Assembly (NCBI GenBank): GCA_947474065.1
Contig: CANJHD010000006.1
Coordinates: 1-64,000, forward strand
Reading direction: 5' to 3'
DNA: 64,000 nucleotides
Origin: Planctomycetaceae bacterium
Lineage (GTDB): Bacteria; Planctomycetota; Phycisphaerae; Phycisphaerales; SM1A02
Shown here: in pieces, positions 34,182 to 42,185 of the stretch
Layout: each line of letters starts with the position of its first letter
Position numbering within the stretch: position 1 is the stretch's first letter
The notes under the pieces: model-generated
The model's input: only the letters and a program-made list of their open reading frames with translations
Database searches by the model: none
Told to the model about the DNA's origin: nothing
Program-made: the position numbers and the translations under genes

Positions 34182-35288
34182 TCACGCAACGCCTCGACCA
34201 TCGTTTCCGCGCGCCCAGCGCGTGCCTCGACTGGTGACTCGGTCGTGCGAACGCGAGCGGGTGATTGCACCAGCTGTTGGCTCCGCGTTGTCAACATCTT
34301 TAAGCGCCCGCAACTCCAGCGCACTCCGCGCTGCGTGATCGGCGATCAATCGCTCGCCACGCTTCGCGCGTCGGCGCGCAGCCGCTGCCTCGGGCGCGGG
34401 CGCTTCGGCAGTCCCCTGCCACTGCCACGCTTGTGTGACATGCGCGCTGCATTCACTGGAAATATGCATGGATGTTCCCTTGGAACGTTCGAGCGTCACT
34501 CGCCATGCTGGTTCGGGCGGTATGCGTGTCATGAGCCCCGCGTCCACCATGCCACGCTCTTGCATCATTCGTAACCACGGAACGCGATCGGTGATGACAT
34601 GCGGAGTCCGCTCGGAGCGCTCTACCATCCAGCGCGTTGCACCAGCCGTCAGCACACTTCGACGCGCGTCGGTGCGGTGTTCCGTGCCGCGCATGCACAG
34701 GAGACATGTATCGGATGCAGCCAACTGCAGTCGTCGTGTCGCTGCCAAGTCGAAGCCGCGGCCGTCGGCGATCACCGCGCAAATGCCTGGGCAGCGCACC
34801 GCCTGCTCGATTGCCCAGAGCCGCGCGCCGGTGTCGTGCGCGGGCACATCAACCAAGAGTGAACGATCATGAAGTCGCGCATCGGGCCAGGCGCGCGGGA
34901 CACGCTGGCCAAACATCCCAGCGATCGGCGCGCGCATCCCACGCACCAGGGCAGCCGGTGACGGCCACGCCGCGCGACCAACCCAGACCACATGTCGATG
35001 CGCACCCGCTCGCTGTCGATCGTCATGCAGAAGCGCGTTCCATGCCAACTGCACCAACACCGCGCGCACCTCAGGGAGCGCGCCCCACCACTCGTGTAAC
35101 CCTGCACGCGCAATGCCGCCACCGAGCGCAGCGTCGATTGCCGTCCACCCCGTGGCTATATGCATGGGGCGCTCAGTCATCGTTTGAGCGCGACCCTCGA
35201 GGGTTCCAATGCGCTCAACGAGCGCAGCGCGTACGGCGCGGCGTTGCTCGGTGCCTTCGGATAGAAGTGAGTAACCCATGGGATTCAT
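34182..35288 (-). CDS. imuA: ImuA, RecA-like mutasome protein
   Basis: A RecA-fold protein without a good Walker A, partner of ImuB and DnaE2 in SOS mutagenesis. HIATGWTAIDAALGGGIARAGLHEWWG is the family entry motif. HVVWVGRAAWPSP, then LLVDVPAHDTGARLWAIEQAVRC and CAVIADGRGFDLAATRRLQLAA, match the RecA-like core. The C-terminus (residues about 290-368) is a basic, Ala/Arg-rich tail. Length 368 aa is somewhat above the usual 230-300. The ATG at 35288 directly abuts the SOS-like element; a second ATG three codons on is also possible. Confidence 0.87.
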   Translation of the reverse strand: MNPMGYSLLSEGTEQRRAVRAALVERIGTLEGRAQTMTERPMHIATGWTAIDAALGGGIARAGLHEWWGALPEVRAVLVQLAWNALLHDDRQRAGAHRHVVWVGRAAWPSPAALVRGMRAPIAGMFGQRVPRAWPDARLHDRSLLVDVPAHDTGARLWAIEQAVRCPGICAVIADGRGFDLAATRRLQLAASDTCLLCMRGTEHRTDARRSVLTAGATRWMVERSERTPHVITDRVPWLRMMQERGMVDAGLMTRIPPEPAWRVTLERSKGTSMHISSECSAHVTQAWQWQGTAEAPAPEAAAARRRAKRGERLIADHAARSALELRALKDVDNAEPTAGAITRSRSHDRVTSRGTRWARGNDGRGVA

Positions 35289-35309
35289 TGTACGGTGTTT
35301 GTTAGGATA
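35288..35309 (-). promoter_or_regulatory. SOS-like promoter/operator element upstream of imuA
   Basis: Reads TATC followed by CTAACAAACACCGTACAA on the minus strand, then TGAATCC, so its last A is the first base of the imuA ATG. It differs from the dnaE2 copy at one base. TATCCT would be the -10. Confidence 0.65.
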
Positions 35310-35396
35310 TCATCGGCGCGATGCCCTCGCTAGCAACAGACATCCACAACGGGCAAAGGAATCCTTCCCCGCGCAACACCCGCACGAATTAGCCTG

Positions 35397-35414
35397 AGGG
35401 TTACAGGTAACCCT
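35397..35414. promoter_or_regulatory. 18-base palindrome immediately before the start codon
   Basis: AGGGTTAC-AG-GTAACCCT, a perfect 8-base inverted repeat ending 2 bases before the ATG at 35417. It could be an operator, or a hairpin over the ribosome binding region. Confidence 0.5.
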
Positions 35415-35416
35415 TC

Positions 35417-38400
35417 ATGCACCACTCAATTCGATTCGCCACGCTGACTGCGCTCCTCATCACTTGCACTGCGATCGCGGCGCCACCCGTGCAGTCGACG
35501 CGGACTGGTCCTTCCACACAGCCAACCGCGACCCCGGGACCGAAGGTCGCCACAAAGGCGGTAGAGAAGCAGGCACCTCCGCAAGCACCGGAACCAACTC
35601 CCGCGCCGACTCCGGAACCAGCACCAATAGCGGAACCAACTCCCGCGCCAACTCCGGAACCAGCACCAATAGCGGAACCAACTCCCGCGCCAACTCCAGC
35701 ACCAACTCCAACACCAGCACCAACTCCGGAACCAACCGCTCAACCCGCCACGACGCCCAACACCGACACCGCCCCAGCGCCCGATCACGACAACGGCGAA
35801 ACACTCTGGCCGCAGACCGCCACCGTGGACGCCACCACTTACACGCTCTACACGCCACAATTTGAAACGATCTCCGGGACGCGCGCCACAGCACGCGCCG
35901 CATTCAGCGTGGAAATCACCGGAATGCCTGCGATGTACGGCGCACTGTTCTTCACCGCCGACCTCGATAACGACCTCGCCGCCGGCTTGATCGAAGTCTC
36001 AAACATGCTGGTGCAGAATTCGCAACTCGCCAACAATTCCGATGCATCCGCCGCGTCCGCCGAACTTCAGAAGATGCTCTTCGGCGTCACTTTCACGGTG
36101 AATCGCGCAACCGTCATGCAGAATATGCAAGTGGTCAAGGACCAGACCTCAACACGTGCGTCACTCAGTAACGCGCCACCAAAGATTCGAGTGATCAATC
36201 ACGCCGCAGTGCTTCTTCTGCTTGACGGCAAACCTGCACTGCGCGAACTCGGCGACAGCGGCATCGGTCTTGCACAAAACACACCTTCGCTGCTCGCCTT
36301 CGATAAAGCAACACGCACCTGGTTCACGCGGATCGGCACCGACACATGGTTGCACTCCTCGCGCTACACGGGTCCATACATTGAGGGCAAGACGCCTTCT
36401 GCAGCAGCGCTCAAAATCATCGCCGCGGCACTTCCGGAGCGACACCCTGCGGCCGTGCCAACCTCGCCGCCACCCGCTGGCAAGACGCCCGAAGTCATCG
36501 TCAGCACATCACCCATGTGCCTCGTAAGTATCAACGGACAGCCGAACCTCACGCAGGTAGCCGACGGACTGTTTGCCGTTGCCAACGCCAATTGCGATCT
36601 CTTCACCACGAGCGCCGACAACGCGTGGTGGCTCTTGGCTTCCGGACGCTGGTTCACATCCACCGATCTCGTCAACGGCCCGTGGACCTACGCAAAGCCC
36701 GCGTCCATTCCAGCATCGTTCGTGCAGATTGATCCGCACGGAACATGGGGCAACGTCCTTGCATCAGTGCCGAACACACCGCAGGCAACCGAGGCTGTCT
36801 ATCAACAGACGATCCCGCATGTTGCAACACTTGACCGCGCACTTGCGAAGGCGAAACTCTCCACCATCGGCGGTCCCGCGCGCTTCAAGCCGATTGTCGG
36901 CACCAACATGCAGTACGCCACGAATGCAGGTTCGCCGCTCATCTATTGCAAAGACATGTATTACCTCTGCGATACCGCAGCGTGGTTTGTTGCAAGCGCG
37001 CCGAACGGACCGTGGACGCTCTGTGACGCAGTTCCAGAGTCGATCTACACCATTCCGCCAAGTTGCCCGATCTATGCAGCCACCTATGTGCAGGTCTACA
37101 ACTCCAACGCCGAATCCGTGACGTTCGGATTCACTGCGGGCTACATGAATAGCTATGAGAATGACGGCACCGTTGCGTTCGGCACCGGATACACCTATCC
37201 CGGATCGATCGGCGCGCAAGATGTCGTGCTCGGCGACAATTCAGACATCACTGACGATGACACCTGGGACAACTACGGCGGCTATCCAAATACCTACGGC
37301 TACTGGCCGAGTTACGGCGACGACTACGGCGGTTGGGGTTTCTACAGTTACCCCGGCTGGGGCGACTACGGCCTCTACCCCGGCGCATATTGGGGCGGCG
37401 ACGGTTGGTGGGGCGGCGGTCGCGGCTTCGGCGTTGGCTATGCGCTCGGCATGGGCTTCGGCGATGCGTGGCGCTGGGGCTATCACCCGTGGGGCTGGCG
37501 CGATGGCAGCGGTTGGTGGAACAATCATTGGGGCGGCGCATATCGGCGCGGCTGGGACAACGCAGCCACGAGTTACAACCGAGCGGGCGCAGCTGGTGAT
37601 ATCAGTCGCTACGGGCAGATCGGTCCGTATCGCAAGACACCCGGCGGCGCGAACCGTGCCGAAGGAAACGGCGCACGCGACGAAGCTGCATGGCATCACG
37701 CAACAAACAGCAGTGACAATGTCATGGCCAATCGCAACGGACAAGTGACGCAGCGTCGCGGTGATCAGATGTACACGCGCTCCGACGGTGCGTGGCAAAA
37801 GGCTGGCGGCGATAGCAATGGATCGGGTGTTGGCAACGCGGGCGGTCGCGGCGCGGGAGCAACAAGTAATAGCGACGGCGCACGCCAGAATTCCGCGGCA
37901 TCCGGCAAAGCGGACGGCTCGTGGCGCGATGGCGCGGCGCGCGCAGGTCAACGGACCGGCAGCGGCAATTTCCAAGAGCGCGACGGTTCCCCGTGGGCAT
38001 CCTCACAAGCACGCAACACGAACGCTGACGGATTCCGCCCGGATCCAAACCACAACTTTGATGGAAGCCCACGCGGGGCGTTCGCGCGCGGTGAAACCAA
38101 CTACGCCACTCGAAGCGATGGTGGCAATAGCAGTAACGGCGCTCAACAAGGAAACGGTGCTTCAGAGGGCGCCCCATACCAGCGCGGCGGCAATTTCAAC
38201 GGCGGCGGCTGGGGCATCAGCGACCAAGGCGGCACCTACGCACAACGCTGGGGCAACGACTACGACCGCGGTCTGCCCGGCTTCAATCAAGACACCGGTT
38301 GGTACGACCGCACTGTCTCGCGCCCCGTCAATCCGTACGGTTACGGATACGGCGGTTGGTCGAACGGCTACCGCGGCTACGGACAGCTCAGCGGCTGGGG

Positions 38401-38476
38401 CGGAATGAATGGATACGGCGGAATGGACCGCGGCGGAATGGGCGGGCGCGGCGGTGGCGGCGGTCACGGGCGCTGA
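35417..38476 (+). CDS. Large secreted Trp/Gly/Tyr-rich protein with Pro-rich linker
   Basis: A 1019-residue exported protein. A signal peptide (FATLTALLITCTAIAAPP) leads to a Pro/Thr/Glu linker made of 14-residue repeats (EPTPAPTPEPAPIA) up to about residue 115. The central domain of about 450 residues has repeated segments ending GPW (NAWWLLASGRWFTSTDLVNGPW, TAAWFVASAPNGPW), then VPESIYTIPPSCPIYAATYVQVY and GYTYPGSIG. I recall this arrangement from bacterial proteins labelled carbohydrate-binding family V/XII, so that likeness is from memory. From about residue 610 the chain is a WGGDGWWGGG/YGYGGW low-complexity region with Asn/Ser/Arg-rich stretches. Likely outside the cell or in the envelope. 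Function unknown. Confidence 0.75.
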   Translation: MHHSIRFATLTALLITCTAIAAPPVQSTRTGPSTQPTATPGPKVATKAVEKQAPPQAPEPTPAPTPEPAPIAEPTPAPTPEPAPIAEPTPAPTPAPTPTPAPTPEPTAQPATTPNTDTAPAPDHDNGETLWPQTATVDATTYTLYTPQFETISGTRATARAAFSVEITGMPAMYGALFFTADLDNDLAAGLIEVSNMLVQNSQLANNSDASAASAELQKMLFGVTFTVNRATVMQNMQVVKDQTSTRASLSNAPPKIRVINHAAVLLLLDGKPALRELGDSGIGLAQNTPSLLAFDKATRTWFTRIGTDTWLHSSRYTGPYIEGKTPSAAALKIIAAALPERHPAAVPTSPPPAGKTPEVIVSTSPMCLVSINGQPNLTQVADGLFAVANANCDLFTTSADNAWWLLASGRWFTSTDLVNGPWTYAKPASIPASFVQIDPHGTWGNVLASVPNTPQATEAVYQQTIPHVATLDRALAKAKLSTIGGPARFKPIVGTNMQYATNAGSPLIYCKDMYYLCDTAAWFVASAPNGPWTLCDAVPESIYTIPPSCPIYAATYVQVYNSNAESVTFGFTAGYMNSYENDGTVAFGTGYTYPGSIGAQDVVLGDNSDITDDDTWDNYGGYPNTYGYWPSYGDDYGGWGFYSYPGWGDYGLYPGAYWGGDGWWGGGRGFGVGYALGMGFGDAWRWGYHPWGWRDGSGWWNNHWGGAYRRGWDNAATSYNRAGAAGDISRYGQIGPYRKTPGGANRAEGNGARDEAAWHHATNSSDNVMANRNGQVTQRRGDQMYTRSDGAWQKAGGDSNGSGVGNAGGRGAGATSNSDGARQNSAASGKADGSWRDGAARAGQRTGSGNFQERDGSPWASSQARNTNADGFRPDPNHNFDGSPRGAFARGETNYATRSDGGNSSNGAQQGNGASEGAPYQRGGNFNGGGWGISDQGGTYAQRWGNDYDRGLPGFNQDTGWYDRTVSRPVNPYGYGYGGWSNGYRGYGQLSGWGGMNGYGGMDRGGMGGRGGGGGHGR
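35591..35703 (+). repeat. 42-base tandem repeat encoding EPTPAPTPEPAPIA
   Basis: Two nearly identical 42-base units (35591-35632, 35633-35674) and a partial third, differing by one base (gccgac versus gccaac). Such near identity points to recent slippage. Confidence 0.85.
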
Positions 38477-38532
38477 TTGGGCGCGAGGAGCGAGCGGTGA
38501 GCGCCCAACGCATCACCGCCGGCTGCAAATCA

Positions 38533-39627
38533 TCACGGTCGCAGCAAATCATCCGTTACATCATTCACGCCCGTGCAACCGGATAGCGCGAGCGTGACGT
38601 CAAGTTCCTGCGCCAGAATTGCGAGCACGCGGGACACTCCTTCTTCGCCACCCGACGCAAGCCCCCAGAGAATCGGTCGCCCAATGCACACGGCCTGCGC
38701 ACCGAGCGCAAGCGCGCGCAGGATGTCAGTACCACGGCGAACGCCACCATCAACCAATACCGGAACACGCCCCGCAACTGCATCAACACAGTGCGGCAGT
38801 GCTTCAACAGTGGCAGGCGCGCCATCAAGTTGACGACCACCATGGTTTGAAACCAAGATCGCCTTCGCGCCGAGTTCAACGCCGCGCGCTGCATCTTCGG
38901 CGCGACAAATTCCTTTGAGTATCACAGGAAGCGGCGTCGAATCGCGCAGCCACTCAAAGTCTTTCCAAGTCAGGCTCGCATCAATCGTCCACGCGAGCGC
39001 CTCTTGAATGCCGCTACCGGTGTGGCCCGTCGGCCCACCCGGCCGTTCAAGATGGACAATGCTGAGACCGTCCGGCACACGGAAGTGATTGCGAATGTCG
39101 CGCTCGCGGATGCCCCAGACTGGGGTGTCAACTGTGAGTACCAGAGCATCACATCCGGCTGCATGAGCGCGCTGCGCCAATTCGCGCACAATCCCGCGGT
39201 CACGGCCGATGTACATCTGCATCCATGTGCGCGCGGCGGGATCAATTTCCGTCGCCGCGGCGCGGACGTCCTCAATGGTGGTAGTGGAAAGGCTCGAAAG
39301 AATCATCGGCACGTCAGCACGGGCGGCCGCACGGGCGGTGGCGAGTTCGCCATCGGGATGCGCCATGCGGTGCAACGCAGTCGGCGCGATGCAGACCGGC
39401 ATCGATGCCTCGCCGCCAAGAATGGTGGCGCTCGTTGAACGCGCGGAGACATCACGCATCACGCGGTACCAAATCCGCAGGCGCTCCCACGCGGCACGAT
39501 TCTCATGCATGGTGGTTTCGGCCCACGCACCGCTGCGGAAATAGTCGCGCGGCAAGACGCGTAGCACCTCAAACGCATGGCGTTCAAAGTCATCAAGGCT
39601 GACGAAATCTGAAATCGGGGCGGACAT
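38533..39627 (-). CDS. FMN-dependent 2-hydroxy-acid oxidase/dehydrogenase (LldD/glycolate oxidase family)
   Basis: A 364-residue TIM-barrel flavoenzyme. The N-terminal FVSLDDFERHAFEVLR and PVCIAPTALHRMAHPDGE, TWMQMYIGRDRG, VLTVDTPVWGIRERDIRNHF, VSNHGGRQLDGAP (with the catalytic His) and VDGGVRRGTDILRALALGAQAVCIGRP are the family landmarks in order. It oxidises a 2-hydroxy acid such as glycolate or L-lactate; the substrate cannot be read from the sequence. It diverges from the methyltransferase gene over about 50 bases with back-to-back -10-like elements. Confidence 0.9.
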   Translation of the reverse strand: MSAPISDFVSLDDFERHAFEVLRVLPRDYFRSGAWAETTMHENRAAWERLRIWYRVMRDVSARSTSATILGGEASMPVCIAPTALHRMAHPDGELATARAAARADVPMILSSLSTTTIEDVRAAATEIDPAARTWMQMYIGRDRGIVRELAQRAHAAGCDALVLTVDTPVWGIRERDIRNHFRVPDGLSIVHLERPGGPTGHTGSGIQEALAWTIDASLTWKDFEWLRDSTPLPVILKGICRAEDAARGVELGAKAILVSNHGGRQLDGAPATVEALPHCVDAVAGRVPVLVDGGVRRGTDILRALALGAQAVCIGRPILWGLASGGEEGVSRVLAILAQELDVTLALSGCTGVNDVTDDLLRP

Positions 39628-39636
39628 AAGGCGTTG

Positions 39637-39642
39637 ATGGTA
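39637..39642 (-). promoter_or_regulatory. -10-like element TACCAT before the hydroxy-acid oxidase
   Basis: Minus-strand TACCAT ends 9 bases before the ATG at 39627; leaderless-type spacing. Confidence 0.35.
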
Positions 39643-39665
39643 CGCACTCGGCGACGCGTCGGCTC

Positions 39666-39671
39666 TACTCT
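39666..39671 (+). promoter_or_regulatory. -10-like element TACTCT before the methyltransferase
   Basis: TACTCT ends 6 bases before the ATG at 39678; leaderless-type spacing, in the same divergent gap as TACCAT. Confidence 0.4.
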
Positions 39672-39677
39672 GCCACT

Positions 39678-40496
39678 ATGCGAACCTCCATCGCTTGCTT
39701 GCGCCCCACTCTCCTCCTCTGCATAGGCACGCTTGCACTTTCATCGGGATGCAATCGCACTGAAAGTGGGCGTGCGAGTGGAGCGGCAACGAGCCGCACT
39801 CCTGGTACTTCAGAGCGCCACGAAACGAAAGTACGCGCAGCCCCAACGGGCGCCTACGCGGACGGTGTTGCCAGTGCGGATGGCATTGGTCGCACGTACT
39901 TCGGGCGCGAAATCGCCATCTTCATGAGCCACCAAGGCATCTACTGGCTCGAACGCGGAACACGCGAGTCGGAAGAACGGACTGATCTCCTGATGGACGC
40001 GCTCGAACTGAAGCCGGGCATGACGGTGGCAGATATTGGCGCAGGCAGTGGCTACTTCACCGTGCCCATGGCCAAGCGCGTTGCACCCGGAATCGTTTAC
40101 GGCACTGACATCCAGCCGGAGATGCTTGCATTTCTTGAAGCACGTGCACGCAAGGAGAATCTCACCAACATCACTGGCATCTTGGGTGACACGAGTGACA
40201 CGATGCTGCCGGAGGGAAGTCTTGACTTGGTTCTACTGGTTGACGCGTATCACGAATTTGATAAGCCGTGGGAGATGATGACGTCCATTGCGCGCGCATT
40301 GAAGCCGGGTGGACGCGTGGCGTTGGTGGAGTATCGGGGTGAAGATCCGGAAGTGCCGATTAAGCCGCTTCACAAGATGACTGAGGCGCAGGCACGCCGG
40401 GAGCTTGAGGCCGCAGGGCTCATGTGGATCCGCACCGATGAGCGACTTCCACTGCAGCACCTGATGTGGTTCGGGAAGTTTCCCTCAGACGCGTGA
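39678..40496 (+). CDS. Lipoprotein-type SAM-dependent methyltransferase
   Basis: A 272-residue protein. The N-terminus LLLCIGTLALSSGCNRTESG is a lipoprotein signal with an LSSGC lipobox, so the protein should be exported. The body is a class I methyltransferase: GMTVADIGAGSGYFTVPMAKRVAPGIVYGTDIQPEM is the SAM loop, DLVLLVDAYHEFDKP motif IV, and LKPGGRVALVEYR motif VI. Exported relatives with this domain occur in several phyla, and how SAM would reach them is not known. It lies divergent to the hydroxy-acid oxidase. Confidence 0.85.
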   Translation: MRTSIACLRPTLLLCIGTLALSSGCNRTESGRASGAATSRTPGTSERHETKVRAAPTGAYADGVASADGIGRTYFGREIAIFMSHQGIYWLERGTRESEERTDLLMDALELKPGMTVADIGAGSGYFTVPMAKRVAPGIVYGTDIQPEMLAFLEARARKENLTNITGILGDTSDTMLPEGSLDLVLLVDAYHEFDKPWEMMTSIARALKPGGRVALVEYRGEDPEVPIKPLHKMTEAQARRELEAAGLMWIRTDERLPLQHLMWFGKFPSDA

Positions 40497-40629
40497 CGCA
40501 AATTGGTGAAGTGGTCGCTGTTCGCGCCATCTCAAACAAATCAACAGGAGCACGATGTAAAAATCGTAATCCCTGTTGGTCACTGCGACCTTCACTCATT
40601 TCCCCTCATCCTTCACAAAGGAACGAAGC

Positions 40630-41226
40630 ATGAAGACTCTTATCGCAATTGCTGCGCTGATCGCAGCCCCTTCAGCAAGCGCCACGATCATTACCCTCGA
40701 CTTTGAGGGCGTTGGCGACAGCACCCCCATTGGTAACTTCTACAACGGCGGCCTTGGCGTCAACTACGGCGTGGAATTCGTAGGTAACGCACTCGGCATC
40801 GTCGCAGCCGAGGCGGGCGGCGGCGGCAACTTCACCAACGCACCGAGCATGCCGACAATTATGTTTTGGCTTGACGGCCCTGCCACGATGATGAATGTCG
40901 CCGCAGGATTTACGGACGGTTTCGCGACCTACTACAGCAGCATCGCCGAACCCGGCTCGATCGGCATTTATGACGGCCTGAACGGCACCGGCAATCTGCT
41001 AGCGACCCTTAATCTCGCGGCTCTCGGTAGCCAAGCAGGGGGCATTTACGACACGTGGTCTCTCGCTGGCACATCATTCGCAGGCACGGCTCATTCGGCG
41101 GTGTTCGCTGGAACGGCGAACTACATTGGTTTCGACAATGTGACCTTTGGTAGCAACATCCCGGCACCAGGCGCCCTTGCGCTGCTGGGAGTTGCGAGCT
41201 TGGTTTCGCGCCGTCGTCGCGCCTGA
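40630..41226 (+). CDS. Secreted PEP-CTERM-like sorted protein, paralogue A
   Basis: A 198-residue protein from the ATG at 40630 (MKTLIAIAALIAAPSASATI), preceded by an AAAGGA ribosome site. A signal peptide is followed by a beta-rich domain (ITLDFEGVGDSTPIGNFYNGG...). The end PAPGALALLGVASLVSRRRRA is a short PEP-CTERM-type tail: PAPG motif, hydrophobic stretch, Arg cluster. Such tails direct sorting by exosortase-like systems. The next gene is a clear paralogue, and a strong terminator follows. The function is unknown; it is probably a surface or extracellular-matrix protein. Confidence 0.85.
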   Translation: MKTLIAIAALIAAPSASATIITLDFEGVGDSTPIGNFYNGGLGVNYGVEFVGNALGIVAAEAGGGGNFTNAPSMPTIMFWLDGPATMMNVAAGFTDGFATYYSSIAEPGSIGIYDGLNGTGNLLATLNLAALGSQAGGIYDTWSLAGTSFAGTAHSAVFAGTANYIGFDNVTFGSNIPAPGALALLGVASLVSRRRRA

Positions 41227-41240
41227 TATCTGACGCCCCT

Positions 41241-41257
41241 CACTCCCCCGCGGAGTG
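41241..41257 (+). other. Conserved small hairpin in the 3' region of paralogue A
   Basis: CACTCC-cccgc-GGAGTG, 15 bases after the stop. The same hairpin follows paralogue B at 42118-42134, each time upstream of the terminator. Confidence 0.6.
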
Positions 41258-41271
41258 AACTCAACCCATCC

Positions 41272-41310
41272 AGCCCGCCCGCCGGTCATCCGGCGGGCGG
41301 GCTGCGTTTT
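41272..41310 (+). terminator. Rho-independent-type terminator after paralogue A
   Basis: AGCCCGCCCGCCGG-tcat-CCGGCGGGCGGGCT, a perfect 14-base stem, then GCGTTTT. Confidence 0.85.
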
Positions 41311-41331
41311 AGGGCACAAGTGGGGCACGCA

Positions 41332-41347
41332 AGATTTTTAAAAATCT
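41332..41347. other. 16-base AT-rich perfect palindrome
   Basis: AGATTTTTAAAAATCT in the gap between the two paralogues, overlapping a second palindrome CTCTAGAG (41346-41353). It is AT-rich in a GC-rich region. It could be an operator for paralogue B. The rest of the 250-base gap shows no gene; it contains direct and inverted GTGACA/TGTCA motifs. Confidence 0.4.
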
Positions 41348-41479
41348 CTAGAGAACAGTGACACAAGGAGAGCATGCCTCACGCCTACATCACCGTGACA
41401 GTCAGTTGCTGTCAAAGTCCAATGGATATCGGATGTCCCCGTTCGGGACTGCATCCGGTCCTCTCGCCTTCCTAGAGAA

Positions 41480-42103
41480 ATGAACCACATGATGAACACG
41501 CTTACCTGCATCACCGCCACGACCGCCTTTGTTGCCATTGCATCCGCAAACGCCAGCGTGAACACGCTCACCTTTGAGGGCGTTGGCAACAACAATGCCG
41601 TTGGGAACTTCTACAACGGCGGAGCCGGCCCAAACTACGGCGTCGAATTCGTCGGTAACGCACTGGGAATCGTCGCCAGGGAGGCGGGCGGTACGGGCAA
41701 TTTCACCAACGCCCCCAGCATGCCAACAATCCTCTTCTGGCTTGACGGAGCAGCCACGACCATGAATGTAGAAGCAGGCTTTAGTGGCGGGTTCTCCACC
41801 TACTACACAAGTACGGATACCGCAGGATCGATCGACATTTGGAGCGGCCTCGACGGCAGTGGCAGCATCCTCGCCACCTTGAATCTGATTGGACTTGGTA
41901 CCGACAACACCCCAGATGCCCTGTACGACCGCTGGGCTCTCGTCGGCGCTGCTTTCGTCGGCGAGGCGCATTCAGTCACGTTCAGCGGCACTGCCAACTA
42001 CATCGGCTTCGACAATGTCACCTTCGGTAGCGCCATCCCAGCGCCAGGAGCCCTTGCGCTGCTCGCGGCCGCTGGTTGCGCAACGCGCCGTCGTCGCGCC
42101 TAA
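41480..42103 (+). CDS. Secreted PEP-CTERM-like sorted protein, paralogue B
   Basis: A 207-residue paralogue of the preceding gene, in the same orientation. The start may be ATG 41480 or one of the Mets 3 and 4 codons on. The signal peptide is MNTLTCITATTAFVAIASANA. The domain shares GNFYNGGAGPNYGVEFVGNALGIVA, GNFTNAPSMPTI and FWLDG with paralogue A, and the tail is PAPGALALLAAAGCATRRRRA. The pair looks like a tandem duplication, with its 3' hairpins also kept. Probably an exported surface protein. Confidence 0.85.
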   Translation: MNHMMNTLTCITATTAFVAIASANASVNTLTFEGVGNNNAVGNFYNGGAGPNYGVEFVGNALGIVAREAGGTGNFTNAPSMPTILFWLDGAATTMNVEAGFSGGFSTYYTSTDTAGSIDIWSGLDGSGSILATLNLIGLGTDNTPDALYDRWALVGAAFVGEAHSVTFSGTANYIGFDNVTFGSAIPAPGALALLAAAGCATRRRRA

Positions 42104-42117
42104 GTCTTGAAGCAACT

Positions 42118-42134
42118 CACTCCCCCGCGGAGTG
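42118..42134 (+). other. Conserved small hairpin in the 3' region of paralogue B
   Basis: CACTCC-cccgc-GGAGTG, identical to the one after paralogue A. Confidence 0.6.
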
Positions 42135-42147
42135 AATCAAACCCTCT

Positions 42148-42185
42148 AGCGCGCCCGCCGTTCATCCGGCGGGCGCGCTGCGTTT
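42148..42185. terminator. Terminator after paralogue B, overlapping the DUF1501 gene end
   Basis: AGCGCGCCCGCCG-ttcatc-CGGCGGGCGCGCT, a perfect 13-base stem, then GCGTTTA. It lies between convergent genes and may serve both. Confidence 0.8.

Noticed and set aside
35426-35903. Minus-strand ORFs with repeated Trp/Cys or LVPELV segments
   Set aside because: Antisense of the Pro-rich 42-base repeat; no start signal.
37241-37975. 244-residue Ala/Val-rich minus-strand ORF
   Set aside because: Shadow of the Gly/Trp/Tyr-rich segment of the large secreted protein, with amino acid content dictated by its codons.
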